DNA of 64,000 nucleotides from Lepeophtheirus salmonis (lineage: Eukaryota; Arthropoda; Copepoda; Siphonostomatoida; Caligidae). The translations under genes and the position numbers were made by a program. Each line of letters begins with the position of its first letter. Position 1 is the stretch's first letter. Under the pieces are notes generated by a model. That model searched no databases. It saw only the letters and a list, made by a program, of their open reading frames with translations, and was not told where the DNA came from. Below, in pieces: positions 33,720-47,801 of this stretch. The DNA lies in assembly GCF_016086655.4 (NCBI RefSeq), contig NC_052135.2:12180363-12244362 (forward strand), in the 5' to 3' direction.

Positions 33720-34135
33720 TACTTTTCTCGAATTTTGTATGTTTTTGGAATTTTTTTGAAGAAAAATCCAAAAATTTAAATTTTTGTAGAAAAAACTTAC
33801 ATATATATTTATGTAGTCTAGAAATACTAACGGTATGTTTTTTTCGTACAAACTTTTCTTAAATCTACAGCTATTCTAAAAAAGAAATTATTATTTTTTT
33901 TGGGAAATAAATGAAAAAAATACATAGCTACTTTAAAAATCCACAGCTGTTCACAAAAAATTTAATTTTTGAAAAAAAATCAAATATAAAATTTATTGGA
34001 GAAAAATTTAAAAAATTCATAGCTATTCCCAGAAAATTAAATTTTTTGGAAAAAAAATTGACAAATTAAAATTTCTAGTAAAAAGTAAAAACTTCTTATT
34101 TTTTGTTGGAGATTGCAGTCACTACAGCCCATTCC
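33720..34135 (+). repeat. R0, right part
   Basis: R0 units followed by GGAGATTGCAGTCACTACAGC and CCATTCCCTGCC, a degraded right end. No matching left end adjoins. Confidence 0.5.
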
Positions 34136-34889
34136 CTGCCTATTCTGATTCAAGCCAACTCTAACAAATTGAACCAAAAAAATAAAAGGTGAAATATAAA
34201 CTATCCGCGACCTCCCCTATAATAAAATACCAACAATTGCTGCTGCATACATATAAAGAGAAGAAACTTTACTGAAAAATAAATATGTAGCAATTAAGAT
34301 GGTCCTCATTAGTGACATTATTACATACAGTTATATTATATAGCCTACACAAGAGTATTAAAATGAAAGTCATATATACAGTACAGTACGTTATATAAAT
34401 ATGGGTTTTTATACAGTATTAGCATAATATTTATTGCATGAAGCAAATCATTATATTTATTTCAAGCTAAGATATGAAAGTAAATCTTTACTTATAAAAT
34501 TGCTTTCATCAATGAAAAAACAACATTTTTTTTAAATTTATATTTTGATTGTGTTGCCTGATGATACAACGGGTTTTATTCTCTAAAGTCCGACTCTGAC
34601 AGAGACTCTAAAGATTTTATTGGTTCAGGATAATGTTAATTTCATGTGATAAGTCATTAAATTCAGCTTGTATTCATGAGAGTTCAAGTATTTACGTCCT
34701 TGAGTACTTGGAAATATATGATCTATTATTGTTAAAAAGTACTATTATCCTGACAAGAAGAAAATTAAACTCAAAAAATTGAAAATAGAGTGATTCCGGT
34801 TGTGTGTAAAAGCTGCTCCTCAGAGGGCGTCATAAGTAAAAAAATCTGTCTAAAGAAAAAACGAAGTTTAGCGATTAGAAAAATTTTGC
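34136..34889. other. AT-rich spacer, nothing recognised
   Basis: No gene or repeat end identified. Confidence 0.5.
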
Positions 34890-35165
34890 CGCCGTATTTC
34901 TTGGCATCAATGAACGCTTATAATATTCTATAATACACCCCAGACCAGAGTTTGTGCAGGTGAACTTCTGGGCCCAAGGCAATTTAAATTTCTCCATTCC
35001 CCCTTCCTTGAGCATCATGGAACCCTCATAATATCCCAAAATACTAGTGGCTATTGGGTTGTACAGGTTAAGTAATGGGCTTCAAGGTAGTTTAAACTGC
35101 ACCGCCACCTTCTAATATGCTACAATACACTCCCACCCACGGGTTGTATATATGGGCTACTAGTT
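34890..35165. repeat. R8 tandem repeat, locus 2
   Basis: Three plus-sense monomers about 90-110 bp apart: CTTATAATATTCTATAATAC (34910), CCTCATAATATCCCAAAATAC (35024), CTTCTAATATGCTACAATAC (35108). GGGTTGTACAGGT and GTAGTTTAAACTGCACCGCC mark the space between. Same monomer as at 23895-24275. Confidence 0.7.
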
Positions 35166-36090
35166 TTGCAAAATAAGTTACAAAAACCAAGCCCTCCCAA
35201 AAAATTTAATAATTTTCACTAATAACTCACCAACAAATCCTCGGCGTTAATCTCTGTCATTCATGTGATAGTGATCACATCTTTTAGAGAAAAAAACAAT
35301 GTTCAAGTAAGCAACAATGAAAAACTTGCATGCTAAAAAATGCTTTGAATTTACGACCCCTTCATTGAAATGAATAAATAGAAACAAAACCCAGTTGATT
35401 ACAAGAGATCTCCGTCCCCCTCCAAATATGGTCGCTCTAATTGACAGTCTGATGGATGTATCTTCATTATTATGGCCAATAAATACATAAATAGCAAGTG
35501 AGGGCCTCTCATCTTCCTAGAAAATAATTTCTACATTGTACAATCTATAAACATATATAATTATTACCTATCATCAATGTTTGCAATTATTCCACATTTT
35601 GGATTGTCTTAGAAATAGTTTCGGAGAAATAAGGTCTTAATTGAATACCTCTGACTCTTATTATTTTCTGTGAACATACTACATAAAATTTAGCCTTTCC
35701 GAATATTCTGTTTTAATGATTCAATGCTAATGCTGAAAATCAGCATGAAAAAAAGTAGTCGTATAGGCACATTACAGCCTACTTAGTCAAAATAGTATTT
35801 TAATTATATCATTTATAAATGTCTTAAATGTAGTTAAATACTATTAACTGAAATTATAATTGAATAATGATCATCTTTTCTAATTTTTGCTCTTATAATA
35901 AATGGCAGGCTATAATTAGAACTTAAAATTACTTCAAAAATCCTTTATTTAACACATTGTAGTGATGGGTTGTTGTCCCGTATGGTATTTTTGGAAAGTT
36001 GGGTGAGAAGGCAGGAGCTTGACTGAACATATAGTATTCATTAGTTGTCTGTTATATAATTTTGGAGGCAGAATCATCAGATACTCTATA
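35166..36090. other. AT-rich spacer, nothing recognised
   Basis: No gene or repeat end identified. Confidence 0.5.
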
Positions 36091-36310
36091 CAGGGGCGTC
36101 CGAAGGGTATACATATATAGTGTTTTTTTCGGGGGGCTGGCTTTTTTATTTGGGAAAAAATATCAAAAAATTAAAAAAATCCATTGCTTTTCACAGAAAC
36201 ATAATTTTTTTGGATATAAATTTGAAAAATTAAATTTTTCGGAAAAAAAGATTTTTAATCCTATGGGGCCGGCTACAGCCCCTCCAACTCAACCATTACA
36301 GACGCTTTTG
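36091..36310 (+). mobile_element. R0 MITE with perfect 5-bp target duplication
   Basis: The left end CAGGGGCGTCCGAAGGGTAT and right end CAACTCAACCATTACAGACGC.. are inverted but diverged. It is flanked on both sides by CTATA (36086-36090 and 36311-36315). At 220 bp it is the shortest bounded copy. The 84-codon frame across it is a by-product. Confidence 0.72.
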
Positions 36311-36509
36311 CTATAGCCCTGTAAAATATCACAAACTTTGATGGGCTTAAAATTTTTATAATGGCCTATTTGGCGTCTTTAACTAAGAATGGTGACAGGA
36401 CACCTTTTATCGCTAGTAAATATCTAATAAGTGGACTAACATATTTATGCATACATGTCAACTACTAATGGATGGATTTTTCGAGCCTACGGACCCACTT
36501 CTTTTGAAT

Positions 36510-37547
<1,038 letters not shown>

Positions 37548-38430
37548 TAGTGATGGGACGATTAATCGGAATAGGGTGTTATTTCTTGAATCGGAATATG
37601 TATTGGAAGTGGGGAAATAATGTTTAATTTGGGATTCCTGGTATTTAACTATTTATTACTTTTCTAAGTTATGAAGAGAAAAAAAAAGAATTTTCCCTTT
37701 TTACTAGAAAATTTAATAATTGAAATTTTTTCCCCCAAAAATGTAATATTTCAAATTTTTTTTCAAAAAAATTAAATTTTCTAAGAATGACTATGTATTT
37801 TTGAAATATTTCTCCAAAAAATTTAGTTTTAATTTTTTTTTCTAAAATTTTATATTTGAAATTTAAGTTATTTTTTCAAAGTTTTTTTCCATAAAATTTA
37901 ATTTTCTGTGAATAACTATGTTTATATTAAATTTTTCCAAAAAATTTAATATAGATTTTTTTTCTCTAAAAATTTAATTGTTGAAATTCAATTTAATTTT
38001 TCAATTTTTTCTTTCAAAAAAATTTAATTTTCTAAGAATTACTATGTAATTTTTGAAATTTTTCTCCAAAAAATTTAATTTTCTAAGAATTAACTGTATT
38101 TTTGAAATTTTTCTCCAAAAAATTTAATATTAGAATTTTCCCCCAAAATTCAATATTATAATTCTTTTTTCCAAAAATTTAATATTAGAATTCTTTTTTC
38201 TAAAAATTAATATTAGAATTTTATTTTCTAAAAATTTAATATTAGAATTTTTTCCCCATAAAAATTTGATATTTGAAATTTAATTTAATTTTTCAATTTT
38301 TTTTCCAAATTTTTTTATTTTCTGTGAATAACTATATAAATTTTACATTTTCCTTCAAAAAATTTAATATTAGATTTTTTTTTTCAAGAAATTATATATT
38401 TGAAAATTTAATTTTTGAAATTGCAGTTAT
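37548..38430 (+). mobile_element. R2/R0 composite MITE, right end missing, expanded interior
   Basis: The left end TAGTGATGGGACGATTAATC is intact. R0 sequence begins after TACTTTTCTAAGTTATGAAG, the shared junction. The interior is the longest in the window (~740 bp), with many repeats of TTTAATTTTCTAAGAATTA and AATTTAATATTAGAATTTT type. The R2 right end is absent. Confidence 0.65.
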
Positions 38431-39146
38431 TATACTATTCAGGGCCAATGCAGCCATGATGATTTCATGAGTTATGATATCAATCATCGTAGCTAACCCA
38501 GAGTAGGTTAATTGAAAAATGTATTAAGGGATATTAATTCAAGAGTGAGGATTCTATTTGGAACAAGGTGAAATTATAACTTCTTTTATGTTTGTTCATC
38601 ACATAGTATATGTATAACATAATTTTCTTACTCCTAAAATGAGCCGCCTTTTCACACCCTAAAACAAGGAATGACTAATTGATTTTAAATGTTTATTTTC
38701 AAGGAAAATACTCAGTAATAGTTATGGAAATCACTTCTAGAGATTTTGTGGTTTTTAAAGTAATCTGGAGTTCTTACATAGGTACATTCAATCCGTAAAT
38801 TAGCATTCCTGTTTCTCCTTATTTGTTCTGGGAGTCTTGTTAATTAATCAGGGTAATGAGAAGTTGTGGGTGCTTTGTTTTTAAATTAAAATTATTTATT
38901 ATATTTTTTTGGGAAATGGAAGTTGTAGGCCGTGTTATTAGTACTCTTAACGCCATTTGCTTTTTACTCATTATACATAATATGTAGAAGTATTTCTTGG
39001 GTATTTACCTAATAATTATAGGTACATTCCATTTTTTATGCTTCTTAATATTTTCCTTACATTTGATTATTTATTTAAATTACTTTAATGTCCCTTAGCA
39101 TAAGTGTGTACTTGTATAAACACTGTGAAAAAGGTACTATCCAAAA
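38431..39146. other. AT-rich spacer, nothing recognised
   Basis: No gene or repeat end identified. Confidence 0.5.
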
Positions 39147-39660
39147 ATGAGATGCATATGGTGCAGGACGAAATGGAATGAGAGGGATTTTAACTCCCGT
39201 ATTAAGGACAGATATAACCTAAAAATTGACAGTATTTGTGATGTTGATTATGCAATAATTGAGTTTATATTAAATAGTACTAGGATTATTATATGTTTTA
39301 TTTCGAATTATTTTATTCATACATACAAATACAAACTCGCTAATTCTCTTCATAATTCAATTTTTTAATTTGTATTCAGTATACATTCTCCCTTATTCCG
39401 TTAGTACATCAATTCTTTTTTTGACATCTTGTTTTATGAAAAAAATCAACTTATTAGCAAGAGAATAAACTTGCCCCCCTGAGCCCAGGAATCTGGTCTG
39501 ATCAGAATGAAACACAACCCTTAAGTACGTAACTCAAAATTCTGAACAACTTTTATTTTATGTCTGAAGTCTATATCTGTCTGTGAAATAAATACTCTGG
39601 TTATGTGTTTTTATTAGAAGACGGATACGTACTATGATATTATATTATAGTATGTAATTT
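39147..39660 (+). repeat. R4 dispersed repeat
   Basis: From about 39285 it matches 61790-62310 almost throughout: TTCGAATTATTTTATT, AACTCGCTAAT, ATTCCGTTAGT, CCCAGGAATCTGGTCTGATC, TTTTATTTTATGTCT. The 73-codon frame at 39147-39368 is not conserved as a protein in the other copy. Confidence 0.6.
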
Positions 39661-40574
39661 TGGACTAATTTGATGAAAATTACAAATTTATAAGTATTCG
39701 GTTGTAAATTATAGAGTTCAAATGGGCAGAGTTATATAAGTATAGAGTATTTTCCTTTTAATCCTGTTTAATTTAATAGGTAATGTTTAAAAAAAATACA
39801 AAAATCATGTCTCTAGCTTTATTATTAAGGAAGTTATGACCAATTTATCATCGGAATTTCATCTCTCTTTTTTTCCTACTGTTTATTTCATAACCTACAC
39901 CCAAATCTGTGATGTAATTTGAAATTTCAATAAAACAACAGAACTTTTTCAAAAATCAAGAGAATTGAATGAAATTGAGAGGAATTCCAGAATACAGTAT
40001 TCTGCAAAAGATGATACTTTTAAGTACCTTCAATTTAAAAAAAAAAATAATAATAAGGAAAAGGACTTTCATATTTTACATTAATAAAGATTGAACGTGC
40101 TAATGTTGGATTAAAATTTATGTACTTTGCATCGACAGATTGGTTGGAAACTTTACAAGACACTATATAAACAAATGTATTAAAGTCCATTATATATTTT
40201 ATTGGATCCATTATACCCCATTCGTGATTTTGTAGGTTATTTTGAGGTGACTTATTTTCCTACCAATGAAGCGATTAAACGAAGCAACGTATTGAAAATC
40301 CAGCATTTCTATGGGGATCCCTAAGATAATTTTAGGCTTCCGTGCACTCCTCCTTGGGAGTTATTTTCGCACCGCAAATTGGTATTTTGTAACATACCTA
40401 TAATTATGCAAGTATTAATTCTTTTTTATTCTTTAAGCCATTTGATTGAGTTGAATCAAGATTGATTGGAAATTTGTACATTTTATGTGGTAAAAATATC
40501 AACTTTGAGCCCCAAATTTTTCTTCAAAATATATTTTCCATTTATTTCCAGTTACAATTTGTACAAAATCACGT
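39661..40574. other. AT-rich spacer, nothing recognised
   Basis: No gene or repeat end identified. Confidence 0.5.
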
Positions 40575-41065
40575 GCTGGTTTTTTTTTTGGGGGGGGAGG
40601 GTTGGATTTTAGAATTTTTGAAAAAAAAAATCAAGAACTATTAACAAAAATATTCCAAAAATTAAATTTTTTTGAAATAAAATTACAAATTTTAATTTCA
40701 AAATATTAAATTTTTTTTAAAATATCCCCAGTTGTTCATAAAAATTACATTTTTTGAAAAAAACTTCAAAAATGAAATTTCTAATATTACATTTTTTCGG
40801 GGGAAAAAATCCAAAAAAAAAACAAAAACAATAGCAATTCAAAAGAAATAAAATTTTTGGAAAACAATTTCAAAAAGCTACAGCTATTTACAAAAAAATT
40901 CCAAAATAAAATTTGGAATATAAAATTTTTATGAAAACATTTTTTACTCCCTATTTTGCTTATTTTTACATCCTAAATAAAATTGTTTCGAGTAAAAACT
41001 AAAAATTCCTAAATTTGGGGGGAGACTACAACCTCTTCAGCCCACCCATTGTGGACACCACTGAA
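40575..41065 (+). mobile_element. R0 MITE, degraded ends
   Basis: GGGGGGGGAGGGTTGGATTTT at the left and GGGGGAGACTACAACCTCTTC, CCCACCCATTGTGGACACCAC at the right are the inner sides of the R0 ends. The outermost left bases are lost. About ten R0 units lie between. Confidence 0.6.
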
Positions 41066-41803
41066 AACAGCAACTTGTACACAACATAGTCAGATCAAAT
41101 TATTAGTTGCATGTTTCTATGTATGTATAATATATAAATATTCAAATATGTAGGAACTTATGTTCTGATTTATGAGTATTGTTTCACTCGTTTGCAAAAA
41201 TAAATGGTTTTTTAACTTACTAAAGCAAGACATAATTGTCAGTGAGCATGCATGAAAATGCAACAGGGACAACAATGTATGAGTATATCCGTACATTAAT
41301 CTTGGTAATTATAAAATAGAATATTTTGATATAATTATGACCATTTAACGAGTTTTAATTCCCAATTTGTACAAGTACATAATATAATGGCACTTTTAAG
41401 CTATACTAATCTCCCAAAGATTAAAGCCATATATAGAAAATTACTTATAAATCAAATAACTGTGAATGCATCTGTTAGAAGCTTATCATATATGTTAAGT
41501 ACACGTTTGAAGCAACACTGATACTATGTATTGTGAAAAAACAGGCGTGGCATTTCAGTTACATCTAAAAATCATAGGTCTGCACGTGTTTTGATTGCTC
41601 CTTATCCGCTCTAACAAAAGTATTATTGAGTAATAAATACAAATTATGACATTTTCAATTTGTATGTCCTATGTGACATATTTGACCATATAATTATACA
41701 TGTCTGGTTGCTTGATATACCAAATTTTGTACATATCAATTAAATATATATGCTAGAAAAACTAAAATCATAATTTAGATCATAGAGGGATCAAAGCTTT
41801 ACA
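41066..41803. other. AT-rich spacer, nothing recognised
   Basis: No gene or repeat end identified. Confidence 0.5.
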
Positions 41804-42360
41804 TAAGGAGTGTCTCATTAATTGTGACTCACTCTGGGGTTTCTTAAATGATAAATATAATCGGTATTAGAGTTATACACTAAACTTGTCATGTAAAGCA
41901 GTACTTTATTGAAGACAAGTTGAGATCAATCACATTAGTATGATGATGCATTGGATTGCATTTATGTTCAATGCACCATATTTTGTTTTTTGCTGGAATT
42001 AGTGTCATGAATCCTAGGCAAGTTATTTGTGAACGTGCTTTTGGCCTTTTTCGGTCTGGAATTAATGTGACTGCAGAAAAAAACATTTTAAAAGTATTTA
42101 GACGTTCAGTTTCTCAATGGTGGAACCACCAGAAACAAGGACAGAGCCTTGAAGACAAGACTTGACCAGGACATCTTGAAAAGCTGAGTAGAATGGTAAA
42201 AACGGCAATTGCAAAGTCTATGAGAAAATCTCATGAATCCCTGAATTAACTTTTAAAACGGCTCATCGCCAAATGATATCCAGTCAGCAAAGATTAAGTC
42301 ATTATAGCGGCTTTTTATAGTTGTTTTCTAGTGAGACACAATTAATGATCCGCCCTGTAG
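41804..42360 (+). mobile_element. Tc1-like element with inverted ends and a transposase N-terminal remnant
   Basis: The left end GTGTCTCATTAATTGTGACTC (from ~41810) and right end GAGACACAATTAATGATCC (to ~42353) are inverted repeats next to TA. In between, the plus-strand frame 41956-42165 reads CERAFGLFRSGINVT, then VSQWWNHQKQGQSLEDKT; just past a stop comes PGHLEKL. This is the pattern of the Tc1 DNA-binding domain: a first helix-turn-helix, then 'SxWxxRxxETGSLxDRPRSGRPRKL'. Sequence after it (AKSMRKSHES, another frame) continues the second helix set. There is no catalytic domain. The whole element is only ~557 bp, so it is an internally deleted, non-autonomous copy. Confidence 0.68.
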
Positions 42361-43442
42361 TTTAGTATTTTATATATAAGCACTACTGGGAACATTCCAA
42401 TGGTGTGCCTTAGAAAAGTTTGTTCATTTCTATTTAATAATTTAAAAAAAAATCAGTAATGAGATTTTTTTTGTTAACGATTTATTTGAAAAAGTATCGA
42501 AATATAACAATACTACCATAAATCCTTGGGTATTGTTTGTTTTGGAATACATATTTGGTGTCTTTAAATTTACAATTTTTAAGATTTTCTAAATTTGAAG
42601 TATTGGGATTCTAATTTTTTCATTCAGGCGGACGTTTCGGATACTTCCCTTCTCTATAATTGCCAAGGTGATTTGAGTACTTTGATTGTTTTTATCAATG
42701 ATTTAATTATATTAGTAGTAATGATGGGGTTTTATGGATCATTTTTGGACTCGAGGCCAATTATTGAAGGTCTTCTCAGTCTCGACCCCTTCAAAGTCTT
42801 GGTCCTACTATCCATACCAAAAACAATTAACTATATTAAAATTAACGAGAACGGGTTTTTTTCCTCTGCAAAACCATCTCTCAAATTCTTGATCTTGGAT
42901 AGAGTTGTATTGACCACAACACTTCAGTAGCTAACGAATACATTAAGTTTAATTAGAACATATATTTCCTTAAAAGTTAAGTATTTTTATGGTTTAATTT
43001 TCCGTGTACAAAGTACATTAATCACGGATATAATCTATAAATTCTGTAAGTATTTTTAAGTAATTGGCTACTCAGGAATTTGACCTGAAATATAGAAGGG
43101 GATCAAGGAGAAAATTTGATTGATTTTATTTTAGAAATTTCAAAGCATCTGTTCATTTTTTAGTTAGTGTTATTACCTTATATCAGTATTATTCATTTTT
43201 ATATTTTTACTGTTTCCCTGAGAAAAGAAAGAAAAAAAACCCTACAGTTTTTAAAAAGGTAAAAAAAAAAAAAAATCTTTTATATTGATGTTCCATAACA
43301 CAGACTGTTTAAAAACGTTTATCCCTTTTAAATATAACTGTTTTTCAACCTAATTAAAAAAATATATATTTCTAGGTATGTAGTTTGATTTCTATAATTT
43401 CTATATTACATATACCATAAGGATATAAAGGAAGAAGTACGT
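42361..43442. other. spacer with one unrecognised 111-codon frame
   Basis: The frame at 42595-42930 (plus) encodes a Leu/Ile-rich peptide with one hydrophobic segment and no domain I recognise. The stretch 42760-42830 is less AT-rich than its surroundings. Nothing else supports a gene, and it may be an unassigned repeat. Confidence 0.3.
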
Positions 43443-44190
43443 ACAGAGGCGTCCGCAGGGGGTGGGCTGGAGAATCAGTAGATTATGGATTTTTCCTGCT
43501 TTTTTTTAATTAAAAAAAAAATGAAAGTAGAAATATAATTTTTGAATTTTTCATACAATTTTTATTTATTTTGTAAATTGCTGTGGTTTTGAATATTTAA
43601 AAAAAAATTATATTAGAAATTCTTTTCCAAAAAATATAATTTTTCAAAAATTGAATCTTCTGTAAATAGCTATGAATTTTTTAAAATTTTTTACAAAAAA
43701 TTTAATATGTGAAATATAATTATTTAAATTTTTTAAAATTTAATTTTCTGTAAATAACAATGAATTTTTAAAATTTTATTACATTATTTGAAATGTAGTT
43801 ATTTTAATTTTTTGGAAAAAAATTTAATTTTTAAAATCTTTTTCGAAAAATTTTAATTTTCTGTGAATAGCTATAAATCGATAAAAAATTTTCCCCAAAA
43901 ATGATGATTTCAAGTACTAATAGCATTAGTACTCGGAAAATATTATGATTTAAATTAAAATTATAATATATTAATTTTAAAACAATTTATATCAAAGATA
44001 AGCGAGAATGCTTACTTCAGAGGTAGATCTAAAAATAATAATAATAATTTTCTGTCTAGAGCAAGGGATTTTTGAATTTTTTTTTACAAAAAATTTATTT
44101 TTATGTGAATAGATACGGATTTTGAATATTTTTTTCAAAAAAATCAATATTTAATTTTTGAATTTCGAGATAAATTTGAAAAATCATAAA
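43443..44190 (+). repeat. R0 copy with left end, right end missing
   Basis: CAGAGGCGTCCGCAGGGGGT starts the element. R0 units run to about 43910. After an interruption (43911-44040) two more R0 units follow to ~44180. The interruption holds AATTTATATCAAAGATAAGC, which recurs at 48600. Confidence 0.55.
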
Positions 44191-44977
44191 GTAATTAATA
44201 CAAGTCATAGAATTTACAGTTGTTGAAATATTAGTTATTTAATATAACATAAATTATTGAAGGAATCTTGCGTAATCTGTTTTATTTTTCCCCAAGATGA
44301 TCCAATATTTTTAATAATTACTTTATAAAAATAACTTTATTCTATATAATAAATACACATAATAGTTCTAATATTCATATATGTATATTTTATTATAAGC
44401 TTTGCCAATTTATTATTTAATAAATTCGTAATATAATTTTTCCAATTTTATATTTTCTATATAGTTAATATATTTATATTTGTAACATAACTGAGCCCGT
44501 AGGCTATGCTTTGTCTTATGTTAGATGAGTTTTTAATGTAGAAAATTAAATTTTCAAATAATTTATCATTATAATTGTCTGTAAATTCAAGTTTGTGCAC
44601 AACCTTATGTGATAATCTTGACGTTTCTACATATAAACATTCTTTTCGAACAAAAGTCTGACCCAAATAGACACTCTAGCTCTTAGAGACAGTTCTGCCG
44701 TATTAAAACCTATAGACTGAATCAATTTTATTTCATGGTAGAACCGTCGATCTTTATTTTTTTTTTCTCCCCAAAAAGTTATATGCATGATTTTATTAAT
44801 TGAATATTAAAGGCCTCAATTTTCAAGCTACAACCCTTAAAGTTAAGCAATGTTAGAAAGATTTTTATACAAAAAAGGCAGGAGTATCATAAAAGAGAAT
44901 ATTAACTTAGTTCACAAATGCCTCAAGGGCGCATTGGCGCTTCTAGCATATAGTAAATCACCGTTTTTGGGATCTAT
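44191..44977. other. spacer with one unrecognised 69-codon frame
   Basis: The minus-strand frame at 44457-44666 has a non-repetitive, charged composition (KEC, LEFTDNYNDKLFENL) unlike the repeat-derived frames. I know no family for it and see no promoter or splice evidence. Confidence 0.25.
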
Positions 44978-45240
44978 CAATATTAATAGAAATACTAAGA
45001 TAGAACATTATGTAATCAGGCTTGCTAGGATTTTCAATTTGATGAACCCTACCGACAAGACATACATACCTTGACGTCATAATGAATAACAACGGTATAT
45101 TAACACCACATAATAATAGAAATTATATGAATTATTATTAATAGTATATAATCTTTGACGTCACTATTAAAATGCGTGGGGGTAGTCAAACATCAGTCGT
45201 AAAAGCTTTTTGGTATAAGATTGTATTTCTATTAATCTTG
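44978..45240. mobile_element. M4 MITE with perfect 8-bp target duplication
   Basis: The left end CAATATTAATAGAAATACTA and right end TTGTATTTCTATTAATCTTG are inverted. It is flanked on both sides by GGATCTAT (44970-44977 and 45241-45248). Length 263 bp, no transposase. Confidence 0.85.
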
Positions 45241-45345
45241 GGATCTATACAGACCATACATATTTTATTATAAATAATAAGTTTAAAAATGATAAATCAA
45301 TTATTTTTAATAGATTTTTTCCCCCATTGCTTTCTTTTATTCATT

Positions 45346-45490
45346 TGGCAATAAAAAAATTGCTAACATGACTGTGGGACTCGACGATTTCCATTATTTT
45401 ATCCACATTTTCGAAAAATTGGCCACCGAGAGCGTGGTGCATCTTTGACATCAAAATTAATGGAACGGAATGTAAAACTGCGTATAATTA
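45346..45490 (-). pseudogene. mariner transposase, N-terminal scrap
   Basis: The minus strand reads FTFRSINFDVKDAPRSR, then ENVDKIMEIVESHSHVS. This matches the linker and second helix set of mariner transposases ('SGNFDVEDAPRSGRP...VDKIxEIVExDRHVS'). Only ~45 codons remain, ending in a stop just after FFIAK. No inverted ends or catalytic region were found near it. It is a different lineage from the 10585 mariner, whose equivalent region reads DDRRVKVREIAS. Confidence 0.7.
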
Positions 45491-46151
45491 ACTTTTCATT
45501 TTCAGCCTTTATCGAGAAAAAAAACCCTGTAAAATATGTCGTATTATATATTTATCAGTGTCCATCTTTGACACGCACTCAAACAATCACATAACTGCCT
45601 GATAAGTATTTTAAAGTCCGAAATCATATCTTTCTAGCGCCATCTAGCGTAAACAGATTACACTTATACGACGCGATATAGATATTACTTAAGCCATCTC
45701 TTAGAAAAGTAATATATTTTTTTTACTACACTCCAGATAAAGTTAGAAATTATAGTTTAACTAAAGTTAAAGAAATGTGAGTTATATTTTGTCTTTTCTA
45801 ATTATCATATTTTGCAAAAAAATATTAATAATAATGCTAAAACGTTCAAATTGTAGTAATTTATTTTCAAAATCTTAAAAGGCTTAAAATAAGTTTTTTT
45901 TCATTCTTTTCAAACTCCCAAGTTTTTTTTAAACGATATAAAATGAAGGAGTAAAATAAGATTCATTTTTTAGTTATTCCATCAAACTTTTATTGTTTTC
46001 TTTTTTTGAACTTATTTCATTCGACAGGAATAAATTATTTATATTTTTGTTGATATATTCTATTAAAAAGTTTTGTCATAACTCTTGGCTTGAATGATAT
46101 ACCTACGTCTCACATGCATACATTTTCTTCTCCGTACATGTATATCAGTAT
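45491..46151. other. AT-rich spacer
   Basis: Contains TAGCGCCATCTAGCG at about 45637-45651, a short near-palindromic motif found in some arthropod repeats. Otherwise nothing. Confidence 0.4.
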
Positions 46152-47092
46152 TAGTGTTGACTTTTGGTTTAGAAAGTACTAGACAGATCTAAAAGATTTA
46201 TTACTTTTTTACTGAACTAATTCTGTTGTTTCATAAAGCGTTAACGTTTACATTGAATCATTCGTCTATATCTATTTTGTAAATGAAGTGTTGTTGACGT
46301 CATATTTGTATAATGGCGTCATATAAGTTTCTCATATATGTGCAACGTGTATAATTGGTGCGTAAAGAAAGAATTAACGACCGTTGATCTAAGAAATGAG
46401 AAATTTGGTGCATAAATTCTAGTGATGAGAAGATTAAACAGAATCTGAATCGGAGAATCGGTTTTTTTTTTTCTGGAATGGGGATTCTTATCGGGAAAAT
46501 ATTATTAATTGGCGATTCCAAATCTAAGTTATGAAAAAAGACCCCCAAAAAAAAAAAATAAAAAAAAAATTAGGAATTTTTGCTTTTTATTAGATAATTC
46601 AATATTTGATTTTTTTTTTTCTTAAATAAATATAATTATAAAATTTTTTTCCAAAAAATTTAAATTTCTGTAAATAAAAATGTATTTTTGAAAATTTTCT
46701 GAATTTTTTTTTTTTTTTTTTGAGAATAGCCATGAGTTTTGATATTTTTTTTTTTTGAATAGTTATTTGAATTTTTTTTTTCAGAAAATTTAACATTTGA
46801 AATTACATCTAATTTTTGAAAAAAAATTCCAGAAAATTTAAATGGTACTTTCAACCATTATTTAAAATATTAAAGAATCGGAATCGATATCAGGATTTTT
46901 AACCAAAATCGCATCGTCATTGGGGTTTTTCTTAAATTGTTCCATCACTAATAGAATGTAAAGGATATTATTTTGGTCAATGATCTGAAATCGTGGTTTC
47001 AATCAAATTATCGTTGTAAATCTGTTTAAAAAAGATGATTTAAGTCTAAGACCAAACTTTTAAAATTAATCTTGGACCGAATCTAAACACTA
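46152..47092 (+). mobile_element. R1 copy split by an R2/R0 composite
   Basis: R1 starts TAGTGTTGACTTTTGGTTTAG and ends TTGGACCGAATCTAAACACTA. The middle (46430-46950) is an R2/R0 element. Flanking 8-mers of R1 no longer match, so this R1 copy is old. Confidence 0.6.
46430..46950 (+). mobile_element. R2/R0 composite MITE inside R1
   Basis: The left end TAGTGATGAGAAGATTAAAC and right end TTGTTCCATCACTA are inverted. R0 enters after TCTAAGTTATGAAAAAAGACC. The flanks ATAAATTC and ATAGAATG agree at 5 of 8 positions. Two minus-strand Lys/Phe-rich frames here are low-complexity products of the R0 units. Confidence 0.7.
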
Positions 47093-47801
47093 TTTATAAG
47101 TATATGGCTGTGCTTTTAAATTGATTTTTGACTTCTTCTTATTTTGTTAAATTCAATGCTTTTAAATACCTTTTTTTTATATAAATGTACCTAATTGAAA
47201 AAACATTAATTTTCTTGCTTCTTTAAAAAAATAATTATTTATGGTTTGAATCAAATAATAATAATTTTAATAATAACATACCCTGACATTTTGACGTTCA
47301 TCGCTTCATCATTTCTTTCTATGTTGACGTATAGCTTCATTCATCTGTTCAGTGTTCATACATATATATTTTGGCAGTAGATATGACTTTGATTTATCAT
47401 ATAAAAGTCGAGTGGATGATCCTATTGGAAATAAAGGTCTGTGGTTTATCTATCTACATGAATACATAGCTTTTCATTATTGTGTCTCTCAGGGGGTCGT
47501 GGACGTATGTACACATGTAGTTCTCAGCTACAATCATACATGAAATGTAGGCTATTGATCATTTATTAAAAACGTATTTATACAATCATCAGATTGAAGT
47601 TATGGTTTTGAATTCGAGGATTTGCCCTTGAATACCTACCCAACTAACTATATTATGGCGAATAAATGCTAATTATATATTAATACAATAAAGGAGAGTG
47701 CAAAATTGTAAGCAAACAATATTAATTTATGTGTATAGTTTCAATAGTTTTCTTTGTTTTAAAATGCTAACGTAAGGAGAAAAAAAATCTTAAAACAACT
47801 G
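47093..47801. other. AT-rich spacer, nothing recognised
   Basis: No gene or repeat end identified. Confidence 0.5.

Noticed and set aside
33443..33851. 129-codon minus-strand frame
   Set aside because: Overlaps R0 units and an R0 end, and a second frame overlaps it. No domain.
42595..42930. 111-codon frame as a membrane protein gene
   Set aside because: One hydrophobic stretch but no domain, and the local GC-richer patch looks like an unassigned repeat.
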